Shown here: positions 43,822 to 52,799 of the stretch, piece after piece
Position numbering within the stretch: position 1 is the first letter of the stretch
Layout: every line of letters starts with the position of its first letter
DNA from: Streptomyces coelicoflavus
GTDB taxonomy: Bacteria > Actinomycetota > Actinomycetes > Streptomycetales > Streptomycetaceae
Assembly: GCF_003112555.1 (NCBI RefSeq)
Contig: NZ_BEWB01000003.1
Location: 712,324 to 776,323 of the forward strand
DNA: 64,000 nucleotides
Direction of reading: 5' to 3'
Made by a program: the position numbers and the translations under genes
Notes under the pieces: generated by a model
The model's database searches: none
The model's input: only the letters and a program-made list of their open reading frames with translations
What the model was told of the DNA's origin: nothing

Positions 43822-45231
43822 CTACCGGCGGTCCCCCTCGTCCCGTGGGGCCTCTCGGCGACGCGAGCGCGGAAGCACCCGCAGGGCGTCTCCCATGTCC
43901 GCGACTTCCAGGACCTTCATGCCGTCAGGGACCCTGCCCGGATCGGCCGGCACCAGGGCGTGCGTGAAGCCCAGCCGGTGCGCCTCGGAGAGCCTGCGCT
44001 GCACCCCCGTGACCCGTCTCACCTCTCCGGCGAGGCCGACCTCGCCGATCGCGACGAGGTTCTTGGGCAGCGGGGTGTCACTGGCCGCACTCGCCAGCGC
44101 CAGCGCGACGGCGAGGTCGGCGGCCGGCTCGGAGAGCTTCACGCCGCCGACCGTCGCACTGTAGATGTCCCTCTTGCCCAGGGCGCTGATGCGGCCGCGC
44201 TGCTCGAGGACGGCCAGCATCATCGACACCCGCGAGGTCTCGAGTCCGGAGGTCGTGCGCCTGGGGGAGGGGATCTGCGAGTCGACGGTCAGCGCCTGCA
44301 CCTCGGCGACCAGCGGCCGGCGCCCCTCCAGGGTGACGGTCAGACAGGTGCCGGGCACCGGCTCGGCCCGCCGGGTGAGGAACAGCCCGCTGGGGTCGGC
44401 GAGCCCGGTGATCCCCTCGTCGTGCAGCTCGAAGCAGCCGACCTCGTCCGTCGTCCCGTACCGGTTCTTGACGCCCCGCACCAGCCGCAGCCGCGCGTGC
44501 CGGTCGCCCTCGAAGTGCAGCACGACGTCCACCAGGTGCTCGAGCAGCCGGGGCCCGGCGATGGCCCCGTCCTTGGTGACGTGGCCCACGAGGAGCGTGG
44601 ACATGCCGCGCTCCTTGGAGGCCCGGATCAGCGCGCCCGCGACCTCCCGCACCTGCGCCATGCCGCCCGGGGCACCGTCGATCTCGGGGGAGGCCACCGT
44701 CTGCACGGAGTCCAGGATCAGCAGCGACGGCTTCACGGCGTCCAGGTGCCCGAGCACCGCGGCGAGGTCGGTCTCGGCGGCGAGGTACAGATGGTCGTCG
44801 ATGGCGTGGATCCGGTCGGCCCGCAGCCGCACCTGGCTCGCCGACTCCTCACCGGTGACGTAGAGCGTCCGGTGCTCGTCGCTCGCGGACTTGGCCGCCA
44901 CGTCGAGGAGCAGCGTGGACTTGCCGACGCCCGGCTCACCCGCGACCAGCACCACGGCCCCGGGCACCAGACCCCCGCCGAGCACCCGGTCCAGCTCGGG
45001 CACGCCGGTGGAGCGGGCGGTCGCCTGCCGTCCGTCGACCTGTCCGATCGGCACCGCGGACGTGGTCACGCGCCCCGGCGTGGTTGTGCGCACGGCGGGC
45101 GCGCCGTACTCCTCGACCGTGCCCCACGCCTGGCATTCGGGGCAGCGGCCGAGCCACTTGGCCGTCTGCCAGCCGCACTCGGTGCAGCGGTAGGACGGCC
45201 GTTCCTTGGCGGACTTCGTACGGGCAGCCAT
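43822..45231 (-). CDS. radA: DNA repair protein RadA
   Basis: A 469-residue RecA-like branch-migration ATPase. The zinc finger is C16-x2-C19 and C30-x2-C33 (RCTECGW, RCPECQAWG). Walker A is GEPGVGKST at 98-106, the RadA-specific KNRYGTTDE motif is near 265, and the C-terminal Lon-like domain ends with the GLAGEVRRV region. The ATG lies six bases from a TACGGT -10 box, suggesting a leaderless message. disA begins 81 bases downstream of its stop, the conserved radA-disA pairing. Confidence 0.97.
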   Translation of the reverse strand: MAARTKSAKERPSYRCTECGWQTAKWLGRCPECQAWGTVEEYGAPAVRTTTPGRVTTSAVPIGQVDGRQATARSTGVPELDRVLGGGLVPGAVVLVAGEPGVGKSTLLLDVAAKSASDEHRTLYVTGEESASQVRLRADRIHAIDDHLYLAAETDLAAVLGHLDAVKPSLLILDSVQTVASPEIDGAPGGMAQVREVAGALIRASKERGMSTLLVGHVTKDGAIAGPRLLEHLVDVVLHFEGDRHARLRLVRGVKNRYGTTDEVGCFELHDEGITGLADPSGLFLTRRAEPVPGTCLTVTLEGRRPLVAEVQALTVDSQIPSPRRTTSGLETSRVSMMLAVLEQRGRISALGKRDIYSATVGGVKLSEPAADLAVALALASAASDTPLPKNLVAIGEVGLAGEVRRVTGVQRRLSEAHRLGFTHALVPADPGRVPDGMKVLEVADMGDALRVLPRSRRREAPRDEGDRR

Positions 45232-45237
45232 GCACGA

Positions 45238-45243
45238 ACCGTA
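45238..45243 (-). promoter_or_regulatory. -10 box for leaderless radA
   Basis: On the minus strand TACGGT is followed by six bases and then the radA ATG at 45231. Confidence 0.5.
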
Positions 45244-45285
45244 ACCGCCGCCACTGACAGCGGACCCCGCGGTCCGCCTCCCGCC

Positions 45286-45351
45286 CGGTCCGCCCGGTCC
45301 GCCAGGCCTGCCCGGCCCGCCCGGTCCGCCAGGCCCGCCCGGTCCGCCGTG
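45286..45351. repeat. Short GC-rich tandem repeat upstream of radA
   Basis: Units of GGTCCGCC(A/C)(G/C)GCCCGCC type repeat about six times in the noncoding gap between radA and the BACON gene. No coding role is supported; the rest of this 297-bp gap shows only the two -10 boxes at its ends. Confidence 0.6.
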
Positions 45352-45516
45352 GGCGCCCCCGCGGGTGGGCACGAACGCCCCTCGACGGCCACGAACGGAC
45401 GACCGCGACCCTGCCCCGGCCACGGAAGCGCAGCTTCCTGTCCCCTTATGAGGGATCGTTTCACCCGTACGGATTAAAAGTGCCCAACGCGCCAGTTCGC
45501 GCCACCCATAGCCCCC

Positions 45517-45528
45517 TACGGTCGCCGA
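45517..45528 (+). promoter_or_regulatory. -10 box for leaderless start at 45529
   Basis: TACGGT at 45517-45522 is followed by six bases and then GTG. The boxes for this gene and for radA share the same hexamer. Confidence 0.5.
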
Positions 45529-47322
45529 GTGATGAGGAGCAGTCCGGAAACCACGACCCGCACGACCGGCGCACACCGGGCGCACCGGGAAGCGCGTGAC
45601 CGCACCGCGGCGAGGGTGCCGGCCCAGCCGCCGGCGCAGCGTCCGCCCGCGCGGTACGCCGCGTACGACGCGTATCTGGACGGCCTGTTCACGTACTGCC
45701 TGTCCGTGCTCTGCGACCACGGCGCCGCGACCGCCGCCCTGGGCGACGTCCTCGCGCTCGCCGAGCGCCGCGGCCACCGCGGCCCCGCCGCCGCGGCCGA
45801 CCGCAGGGCCTGGCTGTACGCGCTGGCCCGCTGGGCCTGTCTGCGCAAGCTGGCCGAGGCCAAGCAGAAACGTCCGAGCAGCCACGCGGCGGGCCGCCCC
45901 GCCCCCGCGCCCGGCACCGCCCCCACGGCACCCGCGGCCCCCGCGCCCCCCGTCCACGACGAGGCCCACGCGCGGCACCGCAGCGAGCTCGCCCTCCTCG
46001 CCTGGCCCGAGGCCGCCGGCACCACCCCCGAGCAGCGCGAGGCCCTCGAACTGGCCGTGCGCCACCACCTCGCCCCGCAGGAGGTGGCCGCCGTCCTCGG
46101 CATGGACCTGGCCGCCGCCCGCGAACTGCTCGCCTCCGCCGCCTGCGAGGTGGAGCGCACCCGCGCCGCCCTCGCCGTGGTCGAGACCGGCACCTGCGCG
46201 GGCGTCGCCCGCCTCACCGGCGACAACCGCTACGTCCTCAGCAGCGCCCTGCGCCGTGAGCTGGTCCGGCACGTGGACGACTGCCCGCGCTGCCGCCGTA
46301 CCGCCGAGCGCGCGATCCCCGGCCGCTGGCCCGGCACCAGCGTCACCCCCGCCGAGCTGCCCGTCCTGGAGGCGCCCCGCACCGCCCTGCACGGAGCCCC
46401 GGCCCACGCTTCGCGCGCGCGGGGCAACGCCCCCCGCTTCGACCGGCGCGGCTTCCCGATGGACCCCAAGGACCGCGCCGCCCGGCGGGACCGCCTGCGC
46501 GCGCGTGCCGTCACCACCACCGTCGTCGCCACCGTCGTGGCGGCCCCGGTGCTCGCCCTGTGGGCGGCCTACCGGGGCACCCCCGTCGTCGAGGGCGAGG
46601 AAGGCCGCTCGGCCAGCGCCAGCGAGGCACAGGACCCGGACGGTCTGAGTGGCGAGTCGGCGGGCGGCGGCTACGGCTACGAGAACGCGGGCAACGCGAG
46701 CACCACCCCGGGCACCGGCTTCGGCAAGAACGGCGGGGCCGACGTCTCCGTGGAGGTCGTCGGCGTCTCCGGCGCAGGCGAGAAGGGGACCGGCCACCTG
46801 AAGGTGACGGCCGGCCACGACGGCGACACCACGCTGGTCACCCTGACCGCGAACGGCGACGCCCCGGTGCGCTGGTCCGCGTCCGTCGGCGCCTCCTGGC
46901 TCTACCTGAGCCAGTCCTCGGGCACCCTGCGCCCCGGCGAGTCCGTGACGGTCCGGGTGTACGTCGACCACCTGCGCGAGCCGTCCGGCCACTGGAGCGC
47001 GCGGGTGTCCGTCTCGCCCGCGGGCGCCGTCGTGACCATCGAGGGCTACGGCCCCGCGCCCACCCCGCCCCGGGCGGGCCCGCGTCCCAGCACGCCCGGC
47101 GACACCACGTCCCCGTCCCACCCGGGCCAGAGCCCGGACCCGGACCCGTCCACCCCGCCGCCGACCGGCCCGGACCCGACGCCCACCGACGACCCGTCGC
47201 CGACCTCGCCCGACCCGGACCCGACGACCGGCGAGCCGTCCCCGACCGGCGGTCCGGACGGCTCCTCACCACCGCCGGGCGACGGCGACAGCGGCGCCCC
47301 GAGCCCGTCCGGCACCCCGTAG
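45529..47322 (+). CDS. BACON-domain membrane protein with sigma-factor-like N-terminus
   Basis: A 597-residue protein. Residues 40-230 resemble sigma-70 regions 2 and 4: YDAYLDGLFTYCLSVLCDHGAATAALGDVL, and TPEQREALELAVRHHLAPQEVAAVLGM. A CxxC pair in HVDDCPRCRRT near 250 looks like an anti-sigma zinc site. One transmembrane helix (about 327-348) separates this cytoplasmic half from an outside half with a BACON-type beta domain (WSASVGASWLYLSQSSGTL, about 445-505). The tail is Pro/Thr/Asp-rich and wall-spanning. A membrane-tethered regulator is plausible, but the sigma region is degenerate. Confidence 0.75.
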   Translation: MMRSSPETTTRTTGAHRAHREARDRTAARVPAQPPAQRPPARYAAYDAYLDGLFTYCLSVLCDHGAATAALGDVLALAERRGHRGPAAAADRRAWLYALARWACLRKLAEAKQKRPSSHAAGRPAPAPGTAPTAPAAPAPPVHDEAHARHRSELALLAWPEAAGTTPEQREALELAVRHHLAPQEVAAVLGMDLAAARELLASAACEVERTRAALAVVETGTCAGVARLTGDNRYVLSSALRRELVRHVDDCPRCRRTAERAIPGRWPGTSVTPAELPVLEAPRTALHGAPAHASRARGNAPRFDRRGFPMDPKDRAARRDRLRARAVTTTVVATVVAAPVLALWAAYRGTPVVEGEEGRSASASEAQDPDGLSGESAGGGYGYENAGNASTTPGTGFGKNGGADVSVEVVGVSGAGEKGTGHLKVTAGHDGDTTLVTLTANGDAPVRWSASVGASWLYLSQSSGTLRPGESVTVRVYVDHLREPSGHWSARVSVSPAGAVVTIEGYGPAPTPPRAGPRPSTPGDTTSPSHPGQSPDPDPSTPPPTGPDPTPTDDPSPTSPDPDPTTGEPSPTGGPDGSSPPPGDGDSGAPSPSGTP

Positions 47323-47342
47323 GGACTCCCGGACCGGGGGTG

Positions 47343-48155
47343 TCAGCGGGCCGGATCCGCCGGATGCGGTGCCAGCAGCGGCAGCTGCGAGGCCAGCCGC
47401 TCCTCGCACAGCTCGACCAGCCGGTCGTACCCCGCCTTGCCCATCAGCTCGATCAGCTCCGGCCGGTAGGACACGTACACCGGGTCCCCCGCGCCGTGCG
47501 CCGAGGTCGCCGAGGTGCACCACCAGTGCAGGTCGTGCCCGCCGGGCCCCCAGCCCCGTCGGTCGTACTCACCGATCGACACCTGGAGCACGCGCGTGTC
47601 GTCGGGCCGGTCGATCCACTCGTACGTCCGCCGCACCGGCAGCTGCCAGCACACGTCCGGCTTGGTCTCCAGCGGCTCCCGGCCCTCCTTCAGCGCCAGG
47701 ATGTGCAGCGAGCAGCCCGCACCCCCGGAGAATCCCGGCCGGTTCTGGAAGATGCAGGAGCCCTGGAAGGGCCGGGTCTGCCGGGAGCCCTCGTCGTCCT
47801 CGGAGGTCCAGCCGTTCCGCGTGCCCTCGGCGTGGTGCTGCCAGATGTCCGGGGTGAGCCTCGCCACATGCCCGGCGACCCGCTTCTCGTCGTCCTCGTC
47901 GGAGAAGTGCGCGCCCAGCGAGCAGCACCCGTCGTCCGCGCGGCCCGCCTGGATGCCCTGGCAGCCGCTGCCGAAGATGCAGTTCCAGCGGGAGGTCAGC
48001 CATGTCAGATCGCAGCGGAAGACCTGCTCGTCGTCCGCCGGATCCGGGAACTCCACCCACGCGCGCGCGAAGTCGAGCCCCTTCTCGTCGCCCGCGATGT
48101 GCTTCTTGTCCTTCTTGGCCGACTTTTCGTCCTTCGCCTTTTTCGTCTTTGGCAC
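47343..48155 (-). CDS. Cysteine-rich conserved hypothetical protein
   Basis: A 270-residue soluble protein. It starts with a Lys-rich segment and then carries many cysteines: C48, C59, C65, C77 and C78 in [16 protein letters not shown] and GCCSLGAHF, and more in GSCIF, GAGCSLH and DVCWQLP. The CCxxGA pattern is reminiscent of DUF3109/YkgJ-type proteins that may bind Fe-S or zinc, but this is tentative. The GTG start lies six bases from a TACCCT -10 box (minus strand). Confidence 0.65.
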   Translation of the reverse strand: MPKTKKAKDEKSAKKDKKHIAGDEKGLDFARAWVEFPDPADDEQVFRCDLTWLTSRWNCIFGSGCQGIQAGRADDGCCSLGAHFSDEDDEKRVAGHVARLTPDIWQHHAEGTRNGWTSEDDEGSRQTRPFQGSCIFQNRPGFSGGAGCSLHILALKEGREPLETKPDVCWQLPVRRTYEWIDRPDDTRVLQVSIGEYDRRGWGPGGHDLHWWCTSATSAHGAGDPVYVSYRPELIELMGKAGYDRLVELCEERLASQLPLLAPHPADPAR

Positions 48156-48161
48156 GGCTCC

Positions 48162-48167
48162 AGGGTA
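48162..48167 (-). promoter_or_regulatory. -10 box for the Cys-rich protein gene
   Basis: On the minus strand TACCCT is followed by six bases and then GTG at 48155. Confidence 0.5.
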
Positions 48168-48213
48168 AGTCGCCGGACCGGAAGGACGGGACCACGGCGG
48201 GCGCCGTCGGCAG

Positions 48214-48226
48214 TAGCGTTCCGTAC
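48214..48226 (+). promoter_or_regulatory. -10 box for leaderless start of the Ppx/GppA gene
   Basis: TAGCGT at 48214-48219 is followed by seven bases and then ATG 48227. Confidence 0.5.
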
Positions 48227-49159
48227 ATGAGACTCGGTGTCCTCGACGTGGGTTCGAACACGGTGCATCTGCTGGTGGTGGACGCGCACCCCGGCGCCCG
48301 CCCGCTGCCCGCCCACTCGTACAAGGTGGAACTGCGCCTCGCCCAGCTCCTCGACGAGGACGGGGCGATCGGCCCCGACGGCGTCGACCGGCTGGTCGCG
48401 GTCGTCAGGGAGGCGCTCCAGGCCGCCGAGGACAAGGGTGTGGAGGACCTGCTGCCGTTCGCCACCTCGGCCGTGCGCGAGGCGAGCAACGCCGACGACG
48501 TCCTCGAACGCGTGCGGGACGACACCGGCGTCGAGCTGACCGTCCTCACCGGCGCCGAGGAGGCCCGGCTCACCTTCCTCGCCGCGCGCCGCTGGTTCGG
48601 CTGGTCCGCGGGCAGGCTGCTGGTCCTCGACATCGGCGGCGGCTCCCTGGAGATCGCCTACGGCATCGACGAGGAACCGGACGCCGCCGTGTCGCTGCCG
48701 CTCGGCGCGGGCCGGCTGACCGCGGCCCGGCTGCCCGACGACCCGCCCCACCCGGACGACGTCAGGGCGCTGCGCCGCCACGTCCGTACGGAGATCGCCC
48801 GGACGGTCGGCGAGTTCAGCCGCCTCGGCGCCCCCGACCACGTGGTCGCCACGTCGAAGACCTTCCGGCAGCTGGCCCGGATCGCCGGCGCCGCCCGTTC
48901 CGCCGAGGGCCTCTACGTCCAGCGCGAGCTGAAGCGCGCCTCCCTGGAGGCCTGGGTGCCCCGCCTGGCCGCCATGACCGGCGCCGAACGCGCCGAACTC
49001 CCCGGCGTCTCCGAGGGCCGGGCGAACCAGCTCCTGGCCGGCGCCCTGGTGGCCGAGGCCGCGATGGACCTCTTCCACGTGGAGAGCCTGGACATCTGCC
49101 CGTGGGCGCTGAGGGAGGGCGTGATCCTGCGGCGCCTGGATCACATGGGCCAGGGATAG
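48227..49159 (+). CDS. Ppx/GppA-family phosphatase
   Basis: A 310-residue ASKHA-fold enzyme, single-domain form. The start [19 protein letters not shown] is the first phosphate loop, [13 protein letters not shown] is the central motif, and [15 protein letters not shown] is the second loop. The family hydrolyses polyphosphate or pppGpp; the short actinobacterial form is usually an exopolyphosphatase. The next gene follows after 131 bases containing a dispersed repeat. Confidence 0.9.
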   Translation: MRLGVLDVGSNTVHLLVVDAHPGARPLPAHSYKVELRLAQLLDEDGAIGPDGVDRLVAVVREALQAAEDKGVEDLLPFATSAVREASNADDVLERVRDDTGVELTVLTGAEEARLTFLAARRWFGWSAGRLLVLDIGGGSLEIAYGIDEEPDAAVSLPLGAGRLTAARLPDDPPHPDDVRALRRHVRTEIARTVGEFSRLGAPDHVVATSKTFRQLARIAGAARSAEGLYVQRELKRASLEAWVPRLAAMTGAERAELPGVSEGRANQLLAGALVAEAAMDLFHVESLDICPWALREGVILRRLDHMGQG

Positions 49160-49161
49160 AC

Positions 49162-49245
49162 GCGCCCCTGAAAGGGGCGCGGGGAACGGCGCGAGCAACC
49201 ACAACACAGCCGCACTTGTCCTATGGCACTCACCACAACGGCGAT
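49162..49245. repeat. Dispersed Streptomyces intergenic repeat
   Basis: The segment begins CGCCCCTGAAAGGGGCG (a hairpin) and continues CGGGGAACGGCGCGAGCAACC. I recognise it as a common Streptomyces intergenic element. It may end transcription of the Ppx/GppA gene. Confidence 0.55.
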
Positions 49246-49277
49246 CAGGCACCCCGCGCCCCCCGGAGGGCACCCCG

Positions 49278-49290
49278 TACCCTGACCCCC
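49278..49290 (+). promoter_or_regulatory. -10 box for leaderless start at 49291
   Basis: TACCCT at 49278-49283 is followed by seven bases and then GTG. Confidence 0.5.
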
Positions 49291-50148
49291 GTGGCAAACC
49301 CCAGGGACGTGATCCGAACCCCGGACGCGAAGGTCGCTCTGTCGACGGCTTCCGTCTACCCGGAGTCGACGGCGACGGCCTTCGAGATCGCCGCGCGCCT
49401 CGGTTACGACGGCGTCGAGGTGATGGTCTGGACGGACCCGGTCAGCCAGGACATCGACGCGCTGCGCAGACTCAGCGACTACCACCGCATGCCGATACTC
49501 GCCGTGCACGCACCGTGTCTGCTCATCACCCAGCGCGTCTGGTCCACCGACCCCTGGGTCAAGCTCCAGCGCGCCCGCGCCGCCGCCGAGAAGCTCGGCG
49601 CGTCCGCCGTCGTCGTGCACCCCCCGTTCCGCTGGCAGCGCCAGTACGCGCGGGACTTCGTCGAGGGCGTCTGGCGGATGGCGAACGAGACGGACGTCCG
49701 CTTCGCCGTCGAGAACATGTACCCGTGGCGCTACCGCGACCGCGAGATGCAGGCGTACGCCCCCGACTGGGACGTCACGAAGGACGACTACCGGCACTTC
49801 ACGATCGACCTCAGCCACGCCGCGACCTCCCGCACCGACGCCCTCGACATGATCGACCGCATGAGCGACCGCCTCGGCCACGTCCACCTGGCCGACGGCA
49901 AGGGCTCCGCCAAGGACGAGCACCTCGTCCCCGGCCGCGGCAACCAGCCCTGCGCCGAGGTCCTCGAACACCTCACGCGCACCGGCTTCGACGGCCACGT
50001 CGTCATCGAGGTCAACACCAGGCGCGCGATGTCCGGCGCCGAACGTGAGGCCGATCTCGCCGAGGCGCTGGCCTTCACCCGCAAGCACCTGGCACAGCCG
50101 GCGTCCCCGCTCGCGGAAGGCCAGGCGGCCCGGACGGAACGCCGGTGA
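49291..50148 (+). CDS. Sugar phosphate isomerase/epimerase (xylose-isomerase-like TIM barrel)
   Basis: A 285-residue TIM-barrel protein (AP endonuclease family 2). Metal-binding stretches are visible: [54 protein letters not shown] and [10 protein letters not shown]. Substrate cannot be told from sequence. The gene overlaps the following TetR gene by four bases (GTGA), so the two are co-transcribed and the regulator may control this step. Confidence 0.85.
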   Translation: MANPRDVIRTPDAKVALSTASVYPESTATAFEIAARLGYDGVEVMVWTDPVSQDIDALRRLSDYHRMPILAVHAPCLLITQRVWSTDPWVKLQRARAAAEKLGASAVVVHPPFRWQRQYARDFVEGVWRMANETDVRFAVENMYPWRYRDREMQAYAPDWDVTKDDYRHFTIDLSHAATSRTDALDMIDRMSDRLGHVHLADGKGSAKDEHLVPGRGNQPCAEVLEHLTRTGFDGHVVIEVNTRRAMSGAEREADLAEALAFTRKHLAQPASPLAEGQAARTERR

Positions 50149-50756
50149 GCGACGCCGGCGGAGCCACCCGCCGCCGCGGCCGCCCGCGCCGTACGGAGTC
50201 CGGGGACACTCGCGACCGCATCCTCGTCACCGCCCGCGAGGAGTTCTCCGAGCGCGGCTACGAGAAGACGTCCGTGCGCGGCATCGCCAAGGCGGCGGGC
50301 GTGGACCCGGCACTGGTCCACCACTACTTCGGCACCAAGGAGCAGGTCTTCGAGGCGGCCATCGAGGTCGCGTTCGCACCGGCCCTCAGGGCCCCCGAGG
50401 CGATCGGGGAGGGCCCCCTCGACGGGATCGGGGAGCAGCTCACGCGGTTCATCATGGGCGTGTGGGAGAACCCGACGACCCGCAAGCCGGTGCTGGCCAT
50501 CGTCCGTTCCGCGGTCAACAACGACACCGCCGCCGCGGTCTTCCGCCGCCTGATCGCCGCCCAGGTGATGCGGCGCGTGGCGGCCCGGCTGGAGAGCCCG
50601 GACGCGGAGCTGCGCGTCGAACTGGCGGCGGCGCAGCTGGTGGGCTGCGCGATGCTCCGCTACGTGATCAAGGTGGAGCCGCTGGCCTCCGCCGACCCGG
50701 AGCAGATCGTCGCCCGCCTGGCGCCGGTCGTCCAGGGCCACCTGACCGGACCGTGA
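50145..50756 (+). CDS. TetR-family transcriptional regulator
   Basis: A 203-residue regulator. The basic N-terminus RRRGRPRRT leads into the helix-turn-helix [44 protein letters not shown] in outline. The C-terminal helical domain fits the TetR_C family used by many Streptomyces regulators. Its GTG overlaps the isomerase stop. No operator is evident at the isomerase promoter, so its targets may lie elsewhere. Confidence 0.9.
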   Translation: MSDAGGATRRRGRPRRTESGDTRDRILVTAREEFSERGYEKTSVRGIAKAAGVDPALVHHYFGTKEQVFEAAIEVAFAPALRAPEAIGEGPLDGIGEQLTRFIMGVWENPTTRKPVLAIVRSAVNNDTAAAVFRRLIAAQVMRRVAARLESPDAELRVELAAAQLVGCAMLRYVIKVEPLASADPEQIVARLAPVVQGHLTGP

Positions 50757-50897
50757 GGCCCTCCACCGGCCCCCGAGGACGCCCGCGGACGGCGTACGAC
50801 GAGACGTGCGTCCCGCATTCCGGACACCCCGTCCCGACCCCTGGATGAGCGGCGTACGCTCGACGGCAGTCATAACTCTCCGAAGGAGCGAGCGACG

Positions 50898-52751
50898 ATG
50901 CCCGAACTGAGGTCCCGCACAGTCACCCACGGCCGCAACATGGCGGGCGCCCGCGCCCTTATGCGTGCCTCCGGTGTACCCGGCGCGGACATCGGGCGGA
51001 AGCCGATCATCGCCGTCGCCAACAGCTTCACGGAGTTCGTGCCGGGCCACACGCACCTGGCGCCGGTCGGCCGCATCGTCAGCGAGGCGGTCACCGCGGC
51101 CGGCGGCATCCCGCGCGAGTTCAACACGATCGCCGTCGACGACGGCATCGCGATGGGCCACGGCGGCATGCTCTACTCCCTCCCGTCCCGCGACCTGATC
51201 GCGGACAGCGTGGAGTACATGGTCGAGGCGCACTGCGCCGACGCCCTGATCTGCATCTCCAACTGCGACAAGATCACCCCGGGCATGCTCAACGCGGCGC
51301 TCCGCCTGAACATCCCCACGGTCTTCGTCTCCGGCGGCCCCATGGAGTCCGGCCGCGCCACCCTGGTCGACGGCACGGTCCGCACCCTCGACCTGGTCGA
51401 CGCGATGTCGGAGGCGGTCAACGACAAGATCTCCGACGCGGACATCCTCCGCATCGAGGAGAACGCCTGCCCGACCTGCGGCTCCTGCTCCGGCATGTTC
51501 ACCGCCAACTCGATGAACTGCCTGACCGAGGCGATCGGCCTCTCCCTGCCCGGCAACGGCTCGGTCCTGGCCACCCACACCGCCCGCAAGGCGCTCTACG
51601 AGAACGCCGCCCGCACGGTCCTCGACCTGACCCGGCGCTACTACGAGCAGGACGACGACTCGGTCCTGCCCCGCAACATCGCCACCCCCGCCGCCTTCGG
51701 GAACGCCATGGCGCTGGACATCGCGATGGGCGGCTCCACCAACACGATCCTGCACCTGCTGGCCGCCGCCCAGGAGGCCGAGGTCTCCTACGGCCTCGCC
51801 GAGATGGACGCCCTCTCGCGCAGCGTCCCCTGCCTGGCCAAGGTCGCGCCGAACGTCGCCAAGGACCGCACGTACTACATGGAGGACGTGCACCGCGCCG
51901 GCGGCATCCCCGCCCTCCTCGGCGAACTGCACCGCGGGGGCCTGCTCAACGAGGACGTGCACTCCGTCCACAGCCCGTCCCTGGCCGACTGGCTGAAGAC
52001 CTGGGACGTGCGCGGCGGCTCCCCCTCCCAGGAGGCGGTCGAGCTGTGGCACGCGGCCCCCGGCTGCGTCCGCTCCGCCGAGGCCTTCTCCCAGTCCGAG
52101 CGCTGGGACTCCCTGGACGAGGACGCCGAGGGCGGCTGCATCCGCTCCGTCGAGCACGCCTACTCCAAGGACGGCGGCCTCGCCGTCCTGCGCGGCAACC
52201 TCGCCGAGGACGGCTGCGTCGTCAAGACGGCCGGCGTCGACGAGTCGATCTGGACCTTCGAGGGCCCGGCCGTCGTCTGCGAGTCGCAGGAGGAGGCCGT
52301 CCAGAAGATCCTCACCCAGCAGGTCGAGGAGGGCGACGTCGTCGTCATCCGCTACGAGGGCCCCAAGGGCGGCCCCGGCATGCAGGAGATGCTCTACCCG
52401 ACCTCGTACCTGAAGGGCCGGGGCCTCGGAAAGGCCTGCGCCCTGGTCACCGACGGCCGCTTCTCCGGCGGCACGTCCGGGCTCTCCATCGGTCACGCCT
52501 CCCCGGAGGCCGCGGCCGGCGGCACCATCGCCCTGGTCGAGGACGGCGACCGCATCCGCATCGACATCCCGAACCGCTCCATCGAGCTGCTCGTGGATGA
52601 CGCCGAACTGACCCGCCGCGAGCAGGCCCTGAACGGCGTGTACGCCCCGAAGAACCGCGAGCGCAAGGTCTCCGCGGCCCTGAAGGCGTACGCCGCGATG
52701 GCCACCAGCGCCGACAAGGGCGCGGTGCGCGACATCAGCAAGCTGGGCTGA
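50898..52751 (+). CDS. ilvD: Dihydroxy-acid dehydratase
   Basis: A 617-residue iron-sulfur enzyme of branched-chain amino acid and pantothenate-precursor synthesis, converting 2,3-dihydroxyisovalerate to 2-oxoisovalerate. The cluster cysteines are in [12 protein letters not shown] and [18 protein letters not shown], and [21 protein letters not shown] is the C-terminal signature. An AAGGAG site precedes the ATG. No leader peptide rich in branched-chain codons was seen in the 141 bases upstream. A strong palindromic terminator follows. Confidence 0.97.
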   Translation: MPELRSRTVTHGRNMAGARALMRASGVPGADIGRKPIIAVANSFTEFVPGHTHLAPVGRIVSEAVTAAGGIPREFNTIAVDDGIAMGHGGMLYSLPSRDLIADSVEYMVEAHCADALICISNCDKITPGMLNAALRLNIPTVFVSGGPMESGRATLVDGTVRTLDLVDAMSEAVNDKISDADILRIEENACPTCGSCSGMFTANSMNCLTEAIGLSLPGNGSVLATHTARKALYENAARTVLDLTRRYYEQDDDSVLPRNIATPAAFGNAMALDIAMGGSTNTILHLLAAAQEAEVSYGLAEMDALSRSVPCLAKVAPNVAKDRTYYMEDVHRAGGIPALLGELHRGGLLNEDVHSVHSPSLADWLKTWDVRGGSPSQEAVELWHAAPGCVRSAEAFSQSERWDSLDEDAEGGCIRSVEHAYSKDGGLAVLRGNLAEDGCVVKTAGVDESIWTFEGPAVVCESQEEAVQKILTQQVEEGDVVVIRYEGPKGGPGMQEMLYPTSYLKGRGLGKACALVTDGRFSGGTSGLSIGHASPEAAAGGTIALVEDGDRIRIDIPNRSIELLVDDAELTRREQALNGVYAPKNRERKVSAALKAYAAMATSADKGAVRDISKLG

Positions 52752-52762
52752 CGCCGCCGCGA

Positions 52763-52799
52763 GGGACCCGGGCCCGGCCCTACCAGGCCCCCGGGTCCC
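52763..52799. terminator. Bidirectional terminator between ilvD and the kinase gene
   Basis: GGGACCCGGG (52763-52772) and CCCGGGTCCC (52790-52799) are perfect 10-bp arms. The hairpin overlaps the last codons of the converging kinase gene. Confidence 0.7.

Noticed and set aside
45232..45528. A minus-strand frame rich in Gly-Pro-Gly upstream of radA that reads like collagen.
   Set aside because: It comes from the GC-rich tandem repeat at 45286-45351 and precedes the true radA start and its -10 box, so it is noncoding.
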